A stretch of 32,414 nt of DNA, taken from the NCBI GenBank assembly GCA_031973215.1, contig DALYDK010000008.1, forward strand, positions 1-32,414, written 5' to 3'. The stretch comes from DALYDK01 sp031973215 (GTDB lineage: Bacteria; Patescibacteriota; Saccharimonadia; Saccharimonadales; CAIOMD01). The notes below the pieces were generated by a model. It was not told the origin of the DNA and did not search any database. It saw nothing but the letters and a program-made list of their open reading frames with translations. The position numbers and the translations under genes were made by a program. Shown one piece after another: positions 18,777 to 26,032 of the stretch. Numbering within the stretch: the first letter of the stretch is position 1; each line of letters opens with the position of its first letter.

Positions 18777-19304
18777 ATTAACAAGACCACCCGCCTTAAT
18801 GAGGCGATAAGGGCACCGGAATTAAGAGTCATCGACCAAGACGGAAATCAGCTTGGTGTTATGTCGCGCCAAGAGGCACTTCAGAAAGCACAACTAGCAG
18901 AACTCGACTTGGTAGAGATATCGCCAGACTCTAAACCACCGGTTGCAAAAATCGTAAACTGGGGCAAGTTCAATTATCAGAGGACAAAGCAACTGCAAAA
19001 ATCTCGACGAAACACAAAGGTTAGCGAATTAAAGCAGATGAGATTTGGTCTGAAAATAAGCGAACATGACATGGGTGTTAAGCTCAAAAAGATTAATTCC
19101 TTTTTGCAAGACGGAGACAAAGTACGGATAAGTATAGTATATAAGGGTCGCGAACTTGCACATAAAGAGCTAGGCAACAAGTTAATGGATAAAATAATCG
19201 GCGAACTAGGAGAAGGTGTTTCAACCGACCAACTTCCCCAGTTTGCAGGCAGACAGTTAAGCGCAGTTGTAAGGAGTAATAATGCCAAAGCTAAAAAGTC
19301 ATAG
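18777..19304 (+). CDS. infC: Translation initiation factor IF-3 (AUU start)
   Basis: A 175-residue protein if read from ATT at 18777: NKTTRLNEAIRAPELRVID, then LGVMSRQEALQKAQ, and a full C-domain (FGLKISEHDMGVKLKKI, GRELAHKELG). IF3 binds the 30S subunit, checks start codons and stops 50S joining. The ATT lies 7 nt after GGAG (18766-18769), part of AAGGAG. The next ATG, at 18861, would delete most of the N-domain and has no binding site. The rare AUU start of E. coli infC is the basis of its autoregulation, and IF3 rejection of AUU could do the same here. It overlaps rpmI by 23 nt. Confidence 0.93.
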   Translation: MNKTTRLNEAIRAPELRVIDQDGNQLGVMSRQEALQKAQLAELDLVEISPDSKPPVAKIVNWGKFNYQRTKQLQKSRRNTKVSELKQMRFGLKISEHDMGVKLKKINSFLQDGDKVRISIVYKGRELAHKELGNKLMDKIIGELGEGVSTDQLPQFAGRQLSAVVRSNNAKAKKS

Positions 19305-19479
19305 CGGAACAAAAGACCGTGTCAAGATTACAAAAACCGGAAAAGCTTTAACACGCAGAAGCTTTGGAAATCACTTTCTAGAGAAGAAAAGAGCGTCTAG
19401 AAAGCGCACCTATTCGGGCATGCAAGAGATTACCGGAAAAGTTAAGAAGAATATTAAAAGAAAGCTAGGAGCAGCTTAG
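19282..19479 (+). CDS. rpmI: Large ribosomal subunit protein bL35
   Basis: A 65-residue basic protein with the family pattern MPKLKSHSGTKDRVKITKTG and KRKLGAA at the C-terminus. AAGGAG lies seven bases before its ATG, inside the end of infC. The gene order infC-rpmI-rplT is the classical one, so the start is well supported. Confidence 0.96.
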   Translation: MPKLKSHSGTKDRVKITKTGKALTRRSFGNHFLEKKRASRKRTYSGMQEITGKVKKNIKRKLGAA

Positions 19480-19481
19480 TC

Positions 19482-19823
19482 ATGAGAGTTAAAAGAGGCC
19501 AAACGAGTCATCAGAAACATCTGAAAATCAGAAAAGCCACTAAGGGGATGACCCATTCAAGGCGCAGAAGCATAAAGATGGGCAAACAAGGTGTCGTAAA
19601 AGCCCTTCAGTATGCAACAAGAGATCGCAAAAATCGGAAACGAACTATGCGTTCACTATGGAACACAAGAATAAACGCAGCTGCCAGACTGAATGGCACC
19701 ACCTACAGTAAGTTAATTAACGGAATGAAGAATTCTGGTATTAGCCTGGACAGAAAAATACTTGCTGAGCTTGCGGTAAATGAGCCAAAAGCATTTGAAG
19801 CTGTTGTAAAAGCTGTAAAATAA
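19482..19823 (+). CDS. rplT: Large ribosomal subunit protein bL20
   Basis: A 113-residue basic protein with the L20 pattern: MRVKRGQTSHQKHLKI and KATKGMTHSRRRSIKMGKQ at the N-terminus, YATRDRKNRKRTMRSLW in the middle, and ARLNGTTYSKLINGMK. It binds 23S domain I early in assembly. Its start lies two bases after the rpmI stop. A bidirectional terminator follows. Confidence 0.96.
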   Translation: MRVKRGQTSHQKHLKIRKATKGMTHSRRRSIKMGKQGVVKALQYATRDRKNRKRTMRSLWNTRINAAARLNGTTYSKLINGMKNSGISLDRKILAELAVNEPKAFEAVVKAVK

Positions 19824-19836
19824 TTAATTCACTTTC

Positions 19837-19874
19837 AAAAAACCACCTCCAGCATAAGCCTTAGGTGGTTTTTT
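19837..19874. terminator. Bidirectional terminator between rplT and rnpB
   Basis: AAAAAACCACCT (19837-19848) and AGGTGGTTTTTT (19863-19874) form a stem with U tracts for both strands. It ends infC-rpmI-rplT from the left and rnpB from the right. Confidence 0.85.
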
Positions 19875-19879
19875 GAATT

Positions 19880-20362
19880 GCCAGATTATTAGTAAGCCGG
19901 GTTCTGTTCTATCTGATCATCTATCTAGGCCGACCATTGCTGATTGGCTCAAGCGGTTAAATATCGTGAATCTTAGCGGGCACTAGCCTTTCGGCGATAG
20001 ATCCACTCCTTGCAACAGGCAGGGTTTACCATTTTACTGGGTCACCCCAGCAAACTGTAGGCTCTTACCCTACTCATTTCACCCTTACCCCCCACCACTT
20101 TTGGATTCATAATAGTTGCGAAGCAATTTTGTATTGAGTCCATAAGTGGTAGGGGGCGGTATTGTTTCTGTGGCACTTTCCCTAAGGTTTCCCTTGGTTG
20201 CTGTTAGCAACTGCCTTGCCCCTATGTTGCCCGGACTTTCCTCCCCTCACCATCGCTAGTAACAACTCTATTTTTTACAAAATAATTTTGCAATCTATAA
20301 GAAATATTAGTTGGATATCTAGTTGCTAGAAATGGCGAGGGGCGATCAGTCAATAATCTAGC
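19880..20362 (-). ncRNA. rnpB: RNase P RNA (type A-like)
   Basis: On the minus strand GAGGAAAGTCCGGGC (P4 5' strand, about 20228-20243) and ACAGAA..CCCGGCTTA at the 3' end are the hallmark pieces of RNase P RNA. P1 is GCTAGATTATT (20352-20362) with AATAATCTGGC (19880-19890). The P3 region is long, formed by CCCCTCGCCAT with ATGGTGAGGGG and an AT-rich tip, and a strong hairpin CCCCCTACCACTT/AAGTGGTGGGGGG near 20090-20155 is probably an extended P12. The total of about 480 nt is longer than the 377 nt of E. coli. TATAAT (20364-20369) lies immediately upstream. Confidence 0.92.
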
Positions 20363-20384
20363 TATTATATTGTACCAGAAACTC

Positions 20385-21146
20385 TTATAAAGGAGTTGAG
20401 TCAAGTACCCTATTTACTTCAGCGTCTGCTTCTTTATTGAATTCTCTTGGGACATGAGTGAATGATACTTTTGGTATTTTCTCAACAAGACCTTTTATGT
20501 CTGAATGTATAGGCCATAGGTCTCTATTTTTAATTTTAAAGACTCCATTCATTTGGTTAACTACCAAAAGGCTATCCATATATATTTTTACTTCTTTGGG
20601 TGATAATTCTAGAGCTTTCTTTAGGCCCAACCTTACTGCCTGATATTCAGCTTGGTTATTGGTGGTTATTCCAAGGTATTCCCCGCCCGCGTATATGACA
20701 TTATCTTGTTCATCATAAAGTACAAAACCACTGGCTGAAGGTCCAGGATTACCCCTTGATCCACCGTCCGTATAAAGCTTGACCAAATCATAAGCAGTTG
20801 TTTTTTTGTCTACACTATTTTTAGCATTTATATGAAACTTTATTATTTTTACCAGACTCTCGTTATTAATTAGTGCGCCATAATATTTCTTGAAAGAATC
20901 TAGAATATCAGATATAGAATCGTACTGCTGATGCCCAACCATATCCTCAGCGGTAATATCATCTATCCGCTTTGTTGTGACTTCGTCTACAATTACATCT
21001 GCAAATTTTTGTCCATTACTTGAGCTAATAAATTGTATTTCGTCATTAACTTGAATATTTTTTTCATCTGCCAGTCTCCATGTTGATGTTATGGATCCTT
21101 CAGTTATGCTGGCAATTTGTGATTCGTCGAATTTTAGTGTTTTCAT
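20385..21146 (-). CDS. rnhA: ASCH domain-RNase HI fusion
   Basis: A 253-residue protein. Residues 1-107 look like an ASCH domain (LKFDESQIASITEGSITSTWRL, then VNDEIQFISS), a PUA-like fold thought to bind RNA. Residues 121-253 form RNase HI, with the four acidic residues D127 (YTDGGSRGNPG), E167 (NNQAEYQA), D191 (YMDSLLVVNQ) and D241 (FNKEADAEVN), and H231. RNase HI cuts RNA in RNA-DNA hybrids, from R-loops or primers. The fusion may help it find structured RNA or modified nucleotides. The rnpB promoter -10 sits within 21 nt of its stop. Confidence 0.88.
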   Translation of the reverse strand: MKTLKFDESQIASITEGSITSTWRLADEKNIQVNDEIQFISSSNGQKFADVIVDEVTTKRIDDITAEDMVGHQQYDSISDILDSFKKYYGALINNESLVKIIKFHINAKNSVDKKTTAYDLVKLYTDGGSRGNPGPSASGFVLYDEQDNVIYAGGEYLGITTNNQAEYQAVRLGLKKALELSPKEVKIYMDSLLVVNQMNGVFKIKNRDLWPIHSDIKGLVEKIPKVSFTHVPREFNKEADAEVNRVLDSTPL

Positions 21147-21315
21147 TTGTATTTAGTATCTCATTATTATCAATAATTATAAATATCTAATTATTTTTCA
21201 GGACATAAACCTACGACAAGGGTCTTAAGATGTGTAATTATTAATTCGAGGTCGCAGGTGGAAATTAGCATACTATTCATAGTAAATTTACGCCCATAGT
21301 TAAGATATAAATTTC

Positions 21316-21392
21316 TGGTCGGGGTGACAGGACTTGAACCTGCGACCTCACGGCCCCCAGCCGTACGCGCTAGCCAACTGCGCCACACCCCG
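21316..21392 (-). tRNA. tRNA-Pro(GGG)
   Basis: A complete minus-strand cloverleaf: acceptor CGGGGTG/CACCCCG, D arm GCGC/GCGC, anticodon stem TACGG/CCGTG around loop CTGGGGG (anticodon GGG, G37), T arm GCAGG-TTCAAGT-CCTGT, encoded CCA. A TATAAT box (21408-21413) lies about 16 nt upstream. A broken partial copy of it is found just upstream. Confidence 0.96.
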
Positions 21393-21438
21393 AGACAATA
21401 TCTTCATTATACCAATATATTCTTATGCGAGCCGCTCG

Positions 21439-21575
21439 GACCTCACGGTCACCTTCGGCGACCCCGAAACTTCGTCTATTAAAACAAGTTTTAAAGAGAA
21501 GTTTTCCTTGCGATATGCCTTTTTGGCATATCTCACCCCAGCCGTACGCTGCTCGCTCAACTGCGCCACACCCCG
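21439..21575 (-). pseudogene. Broken tRNA-Pro copy carrying the hairpin element
   Basis: On the minus strand the 5' half repeats tRNA-Pro: CGGGGTGTGGCGCAGTTG, and GTACGGCTGGGG up to the anticodon loop, plus nine bases upstream of the 5' end (TTGTCT with neighbours). It then runs into the hairpin element at about 21537 and emerges at CCGTGAGGTC (21448-21439), equal to the 3' anticodon stem and variable loop of tRNA-Pro. No T arm or acceptor 3' strand follows. The D arm is altered. It looks like a tRNA duplicate interrupted inside the anticodon loop, then decayed. An intact intron cannot be claimed, because the 3' half is incomplete. Confidence 0.65.
21447..21537 (-). repeat. tRNA-proximal three-hairpin element, copy 2
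   Basis: This copy matches copy 1 at 2670-2757 in order and spacing. Hairpin A is ggtcacc-ttc-ggcgacc (21447-21463). Hairpin B has arms 21470-21485 and 21488-21501 with an AA loop. Hairpin C has arms 21512-21519 and 21525-21532 with a 5-nt loop in place of 3. The linker CCTTGCGA and the terminal TCTCACCC are shared. Stem changes against copy 1 are compensated at both sides of each hairpin, while loops and linkers are nearly identical. Confidence 0.75.
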
Positions 21576-21594
21576 AGACAATATATTTTGCTAC

Positions 21595-21727
21595 AAAAAA
21601 CCCGATATCCGTTTGGATTCCTGCTTGGAAACCCAGGTGGGAGCCCGCATACTGCGTCCTCGGACACAGAGGATATAAGGCTAACCCATGAAGTGATCAT
21701 TCAGAAATCATTTCTTGATATCGGGCT
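21595..21727 (-). ncRNA. Unidentified structured RNA of about 130 nt
   Basis: A perfect TATAAT (21734-21739) places the start at about 21727. The RNA opens with GCCCGATATC and closes with GATATCGGG followed by six T (21600-21595), so the ends pair and a U tract follows. Inside are GAAATGAT/ATCACTTC, CTGTGTC-CGAG-GACGCAG, and GGGTTAGCC against GGGCTCCC with an internal loop, giving a multi-branch fold. Closed ends and a central open region would suit a small 6S RNA, but I recognise no diagnostic sequence. No SRP motif or tRNA-like end is present. It lies between the M50 protease gene and the broken tRNA-Pro copy, all read leftward. Confidence 0.55.
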
Positions 21728-21753
21728 AGTTACATTATAGCTTATTATTAGAC

Positions 21754-22380
21754 TTATAGTATGAAGTTTAAGATACTATTATTTATACCGGTGAGCACTG
21801 GGCTTAGAACTGGAATTAGTAGAAAAATAAATAAAGCTATAGCTAGTAACCCAAATGACTCTATCTGATTCATGACTTTCTGGAGTCCCGACGGTGCAAA
21901 AGCATACAAAACCCTAGAACCGTCCAAAGGAGGAAACGGAATCATATTAAAAACAAAAAAACCAATATTAATAGATATAAATAACTCGAAAAAAGATTGT
22001 ATTAAACCGTTTTCAAGACCAATTCCTGTTAACTTTATAAAAAAAGCGGCTAGCACAGCAAGTAGTAGATTTGTCAGAGGACCAGCTATCCCGACTAGCG
22101 CCCCTCCGAACTCTTCGTATTTTAGTTTATAAAAATCAACTGGTACCGGTTTAGCTGCTCCAAAAGGAGGTGCACCGATCAACAATAGAAGTAATGGTAA
22201 TAGTACCGTGGCAAAAGGATCTATGTGTTTCAAGGGGTTAAGACTGAGTCTTTCGGCTTCTTCTGCCGTATTATCACCAAGCAATTTGGCAACAAAACCA
22301 TGCATGAACTCATGTAAAGTTATAGATATGGCTATAACAACTATTGCCATAATTATGACTACTATTAAATTTGAACTCAT
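21754..22380 (-). CDS. M50-family site-2-type metalloprotease
   Basis: A 208-residue membrane protein with the zinc motif HEFMH (residues 23-27) in the first membrane segment and NMIPFPPLDGSR (145-156) supplying the third ligand, Asp153. Four to five other membrane segments are present. The family cleaves peptide bonds within the membrane; many members regulate sigma factors or clear signal peptides. No PDZ domain is present, so it is the short group typical of the SpoIVFB/YwhC class. No substrate is evident next to it. It is followed by the structured RNA at 21727. Confidence 0.9.
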   Translation of the reverse strand: MSSNLIVVIIMAIVVIAISITLHEFMHGFVAKLLGDNTAEEAERLSLNPLKHIDPFATVLLPLLLLLIGAPPFGAAKPVPVDFYKLKYEEFGGALVGIAGPLTNLLLAVLAAFFIKLTGIGLENGLIQSFFELFISINIGFFVFNMIPFPPLDGSRVLYAFAPSGLQKVMNQIESFGLLAIALFIFLLIPVLSPVLTGINNSILNFIL

Positions 22381-22397
22381 AAATTATAGTATAGCAC

Positions 22398-22426
22398 TTG
22401 ATTATTTACCCCTTAAAGTGTATTAT
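22398..22426 (+). promoter_or_regulatory. rpmB promoter
   Basis: TTGATT (22398-22403), a 17-nt spacer and TATTAT (22421-22426) precede rpmB by about 38 nt. The start of the divergent M50 gene is only 18 bp away. Confidence 0.6.
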
Positions 22427-22464
22427 TAATAGTTGAATTTGATAATAATTTATAGGAAATAATA

Positions 22465-22659
22465 ATGAAGAGCTGTGATATCACTGGAAAAGGCAAACAA
22501 TACGGACACAATGTTAGCTTTTCCCAAAGAAAAACTAAGAAAGTATGGAAGCCTAACCTACAAAATAAGACCGTTCTAGTTGACGGTAAAAAAGTTAAGC
22601 TTAAGGTAAGCGCCCAAGCAATTAGAACTTTAAAGAAAAAAGGTTTAATAGCTCAATAA
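22465..22659 (+). CDS. rpmB: Large ribosomal subunit protein bL28
   Basis: A 64-residue basic protein with the L28 start MKSCDITGKGKQYGHNVS, KTKKVWKPNLQ in the middle and SAQAIRTLKKKGL near the end. Cys4 is retained but no zinc-ribbon set is complete. It is a stand-alone gene on the plus strand, with AGGA nine bases before the ATG, and followed by a bidirectional terminator. Confidence 0.95.
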   Translation: MKSCDITGKGKQYGHNVSFSQRKTKKVWKPNLQNKTVLVDGKKVKLKVSAQAIRTLKKKGLIAQ

Positions 22660-22674
22660 TCTAACATTATTAAA

Positions 22675-22705
22675 AAATAACCGCCTTTTGTTAGGCGGTT
22701 ATTTT
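22675..22705. terminator. Bidirectional terminator after rpmB and the thrS operon
   Basis: AAATAACCGCCT (22675-22686) and AGGCGGTTATTT (22693-22704) form a 12-bp stem with A/T tracts at both sides, placed between two convergent units. Confidence 0.8.
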
Positions 22706-22720
22706 ATATATAAGAAAGAC

Positions 22721-23347
22721 TTAAGATCTTTCTAGTACAATTGTGTGCATTTTATCGCCCAAATCCGACTCTTTTATCTTAAGATGATTAGTCCTTTCGG
22801 GCTCAGCAGTTCCGCATATTTTTAAATACTCCTCAAGCTCAACCTGAGGAACTGGATACTTAATATCCTTATCTGCGTAATGAGTAGGAATCACAATCTT
22901 TGGGTCAATTTTATTAGCTAGTTTAACCGCACCAACCGGATCAAGAGTGTAGCCACTCCCACCTACGGGAATAATCAGAATATCAACCATACCCAGTTCT
23001 TCAAGCTGCTCATCTGTCATCTCCGGGTGAACATGACCAAGCACTGCAATAACTGTTCCATCTAACCTAATAACATAAGAGGTTGCCCTCTTCCCGGACT
23101 CATCTAAATGCGCCCTGTTGGCAATACCTTTTATAGAAACTTCAGAAATTTCATATTCACCAGGACAGTCAACTTTAAACCTAGCCTTATCGCTAACCTC
23201 TATATCTTTGCTAGTTACTATTGAAACTGAGTCATCTGTTGTTTTACTCTTAAGTCCTAGGCTATCAAGATTATCATCTACAATTAAAGATGCTTTTTTG
23301 TTCTTGATTTTTACACAATTTCCACCGAAATATTCAATCTCTACCAC
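22721..23347 (-). CDS. Metallo-beta-lactamase-fold protein (UlaG-like), degenerate metal site
   Basis: A 208-residue protein with the fold landmarks of the COG2220/UlaG group: MVEIEYFGGNCVKIK at the start, CPGEYEI, LGHVHPEMTDEQLEELG, DILIIPVGGSGYTLDP and IVIPTHYADK. The usual HxHxDH metal motif is absent; the position reads IVTSKDIEVSD. The protein is therefore probably not a classical two-metal hydrolase, or binds differently. It is the last gene of the leftward thrS operon, 13 nt after the wHTH gene. Confidence 0.75.
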   Translation of the reverse strand: MVEIEYFGGNCVKIKNKKASLIVDDNLDSLGLKSKTTDDSVSIVTSKDIEVSDKARFKVDCPGEYEISEVSIKGIANRAHLDESGKRATSYVIRLDGTVIAVLGHVHPEMTDEQLEELGMVDILIIPVGGSGYTLDPVGAVKLANKIDPKIVIPTHYADKDIKYPVPQVELEEYLKICGTAEPERTNHLKIKESDLGDKMHTIVLERS

Positions 23348-23360
23348 TTGTTTTACCTTT

Positions 23361-24020
23361 CTAATTCAATAGATTATCTTTATCTAAAAGTATTATTTTT
23401 TTTGAAATACTTACGTCAGAAACAAATTTATCATTTACTTGTTTTCTGTAAACAAATTCTTCAACCGGAAGATAGGCATATCTTAAAGATTTTTTTTCTG
23501 ATTGCTCGATATCGTTAATGCTATTTTGTAAATTCACTTCATTGATATCACCTACGACAAGAATATCTATTCCTGAACGATCATCCAAAGTGAACTGTCC
23601 AGTTATTACTGCCAAGTTAATGTTGCCAGCTTTTTTTAGTGATTCTAGCAAGGGTCTGTTTTGCTCATCTATAACAACAAGTTCTTCGTCTAAAACTACA
23701 GCTTCTGCGCCCTCTGCATTTTCGCCGGTAATTTTTTCGGCAGGTTTTTTAGATTTTTTTGATGCGCTTCCACCAAACATCTTTGATAAAGAATCATAAT
23801 ATTCAAACTTCTGGTTCACCTCATAATACAGCTTGTTATTAGAGTTGTCCGAAGTGATTATTCCTATGCTTAGCAAGTTGGCAAGCTCTCTTCTTACTGA
23901 GTTAATTTGCTCATCAATTTTTCTAGTAATTTCTCTTACATAGAAAGACCGCTTAGGATTTTTATAAAATAGTTGTAGTAACTTGACTCGTGTCTTTGAG
24001 CCAAACAATTGTTCGATCAT
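23361..24020 (-). CDS. Winged-helix regulator with nucleotidyltransferase-like domain
   Basis: A 219-residue protein. Residues 1-85 form a winged helix of ArsR-like type (SFYVREITRKIDEQINSVRREL as recognition part, LLSIGIITSDNSNNKLYYEV as wing). Residues 86-125 are a Lys/Glu/Ala-rich linker. Residues 136-160 (AVITGQFTLDDRSGIDILVVGD) resemble the core of minimal nucleotidyltransferase-type domains (G-S...DID), but the usual GS is GQ, so activity is doubtful. It probably regulates transcription of nearby or cell-wall genes; its target is unknown. It lies 36 nt after gatD. Confidence 0.7.
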   Translation of the reverse strand: MIEQLFGSKTRVKLLQLFYKNPKRSFYVREITRKIDEQINSVRRELANLLSIGIITSDNSNNKLYYEVNQKFEYYDSLSKMFGGSASKKSKKPAEKITGENAEGAEAVVLDEELVVIDEQNRPLLESLKKAGNINLAVITGQFTLDDRSGIDILVVGDINEVNLQNSINDIEQSEKKSLRYAYLPVEEFVYRKQVNDKFVSDVSISKKIILLDKDNLLN

Positions 24021-24056
24021 ATGTTAATTGTACCAATTAAGTGGCAAACAATTCAA

Positions 24057-24779
24057 TCATCGATCAAGTTTTTTTGCCACAGTTCGGGCGCTTCGAACTA
24101 AATTGTCTACAAAAAGTAGCTCATTTGTATCGATAGCAGAGGTAATTCCTGTTGCGTTCTCAATAATATGGTTGGTCAATTTATTGTTCTTTGAAAGAAT
24201 TGGACCGTGCAAATATGAGCCAATCACATTTTTATACAAACAGCCCTCTGAATTATCTTCGCCATTATTACCCTGACCCACTGGAACTAAGCCTATATTG
24301 GCTGTGCCTTTATTTAAATAGGTCCTGCCACTATGATTTTCATAACCTATGACCTTGCCGTATCTTTTAGAGTCAACAACAACATTACCAATAATTCTCG
24401 TAGGACCGGCTACAGTGTACGCATCTAATATTCCAATTCCGGGAATTTCAATATTATTGCTAGTTTTAAAATAATGGCCGAATAATTGATAAAGTCCGCA
24501 TATCATTAGCATAGAAACACCATTATCTGCCATATCTTTAAGTGTTTGTTTTTTAGCTATTAGCAGGTCTTTGGCAATGTCATTCTGGCCGGCATCTTGG
24601 CCTCCACCACCAATGATTATGCTAGTTTTTGTTGGGATTTTATCACCAATACCAACGCCATATACCTCTACTTTATAACCCATCCATTGCAGTCTTTTTT
24701 TTAAAACTAGTACGTTGCCGTTATCGCCATATATATTCATTTCTTTTGGATACAAATGAGAAATTATTATCTGTTTCAT
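24057..24779 (-). CDS. gatD: Lipid II isoglutaminyl synthase, glutaminase subunit GatD
   Basis: A 240-residue class I glutamine amidotransferase-like protein. The nucleophile is Cys94 in MLMICGLYQLFG, and the catalytic His is His191 in GSYLHGPILSKN. It opens with ISHLYPKEMNIYGDNGN, typical of GatD. It releases ammonia from glutamine for MurT, which amidates the alpha-carboxylate of D-Glu in lipid II. Its ATG overlaps the murT stop by 4 nt (ATGA), consistent with a 1:1 complex. Peptidoglycan crosslinking is thereby affected. Confidence 0.92.
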   Translation of the reverse strand: MKQIIISHLYPKEMNIYGDNGNVLVLKKRLQWMGYKVEVYGVGIGDKIPTKTSIIIGGGGQDAGQNDIAKDLLIAKKQTLKDMADNGVSMLMICGLYQLFGHYFKTSNNIEIPGIGILDAYTVAGPTRIIGNVVVDSKRYGKVIGYENHSGRTYLNKGTANIGLVPVGQGNNGEDNSEGCLYKNVIGSYLHGPILSKNNKLTNHIIENATGITSAIDTNELLFVDNLVRSARTVAKKLDR

Positions 24780-26029
24780 AGCTCCTCCAAATCCGCAATT
24801 TTTCCAAACATAGATCTTAGCTTTAACATAGCAGTATATGTTGTAAAAATTATAATGTTTTTTTTATCCTGATCTTTTACATAGTTTACAAATTCACCTA
24901 GGTCAGAGATAGTTTCTGTGACCATGATATCGTCATATGCTAGCCTGACCGACATGTCATATGCCCTGTGGCCTGAAGTAATTACTGTTGGGCTTTTTAT
25001 ATACTGTGAAAACTCAACATCCCACAACCACGAGACGTCCCTACCATCTGCGTAATTATCGTTAATAACTAGGCAAGTTATGTCGGAACCTGTACTTAAT
25101 GAACCAATCAGCGCTTGGCGAAATCCGGCTGGATTTTTTACTAATTGAACGATTATTTTATTACTCCCAAGGTCAAATATTTCACCTCTTCCAAATGCCG
25201 GGCTTGTTGTAGATAAAGCATCACTGATTTGCTTATTATCTATGCCAAGTTTATTGGCCATCAAACTGGCAGCTACCGCATTTTGCGAATTATACAGCCC
25301 AAAAAAATTCAACTTTACGGATAGAGTATCATTTCCTATAGAAAGGGTGGTAAGTTCATTTTTTAAAGAAATTAGCTCCGCATCTACCGTTTGTTGCCTT
25401 GATTGTTTTTCGGCAGTGTGCAAATTCTCGTCGTTAACAAAAATATGACTTAATGTATTGCTTACGCCAAAATAATATACCTTGCAGCGAGCGACTAATT
25501 TCATAGGCCTTACCCTGTTGTCGTCGGCATTTAGAACGACAGCTTTTTTAGTCTTTTTAACTACTGTTTCAAGTAGTTTGGCCGTATGGTCAATTTCACC
25601 AAATCTGTCCATTTGGTCTCTGGTAACATTTAAAATAATTGAGTAGTCTGGCTGTATTTTCTCTACAAACTTAACTGCATATGCCTCATCTAGCTCTATA
25701 ACAGCAATATCATAATTTAATCGACCGGCGAGAGTTGACTTAGAGACGACCGCTGCTGCTATTCCACGGGTGAAGTTGCTTCCGGTTGGGTTTGTAAGTA
25801 CTCGATATTTTCGTGACAGCATCTCTGTTAATATTTTAGTAGTAGTTGTTTTTCCGTTAGTACCAGTAACTACAACAACCCCCTTTGGAAGCTTAGACAG
25901 AGAATCGCTTAGTATATTAGGATCAATTTTTTCTGCAATTAATCCAGGTAAGGTTCCGGCCATTCTGCCAATCATGCGTAACAATACATAAGTAATTTTT
26001 CCGGCATATATGGCTAATAATTTCATCAT
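24776..26029 (-). CDS. murT: Lipid II isoglutaminyl synthase, Mur ligase-like subunit MurT
   Basis: A 417-residue ATP-dependent ligase. It has GTNGKTT (residues 56-62), DEAYAV and NVTRDQMDRFGE in the central domain, AFGRGEIFDLG and NPAGFRQ, and DGRDVSWLWDVEF at the C-terminal domain with the catalytic Asp conserved in MurT. The Cys4 zinc-ribbon insertion of S. aureus MurT is not visible: only one cysteine (ARCKVYYF) remains in that region. It forms a complex with GatD, encoded next. Together they make isoglutamine in lipid II. Confidence 0.92.
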   Translation of the reverse strand: MMKLLAIYAGKITYVLLRMIGRMAGTLPGLIAEKIDPNILSDSLSKLPKGVVVVTGTNGKTTTTKILTEMLSRKYRVLTNPTGSNFTRGIAAAVVSKSTLAGRLNYDIAVIELDEAYAVKFVEKIQPDYSIILNVTRDQMDRFGEIDHTAKLLETVVKKTKKAVVLNADDNRVRPMKLVARCKVYYFGVSNTLSHIFVNDENLHTAEKQSRQQTVDAELISLKNELTTLSIGNDTLSVKLNFFGLYNSQNAVAASLMANKLGIDNKQISDALSTTSPAFGRGEIFDLGSNKIIVQLVKNPAGFRQALIGSLSTGSDITCLVINDNYADGRDVSWLWDVEFSQYIKSPTVITSGHRAYDMSVRLAYDDIMVTETISDLGEFVNYVKDQDKKNIIIFTTYTAMLKLRSMFGKIADLEEL

Positions 26030-26032
26030 TAC

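Noticed and set aside
18861..19304. infC starting at the ATG
   Set aside because: It would remove most of the N-domain and has no binding site, unlike ATT at 18777.
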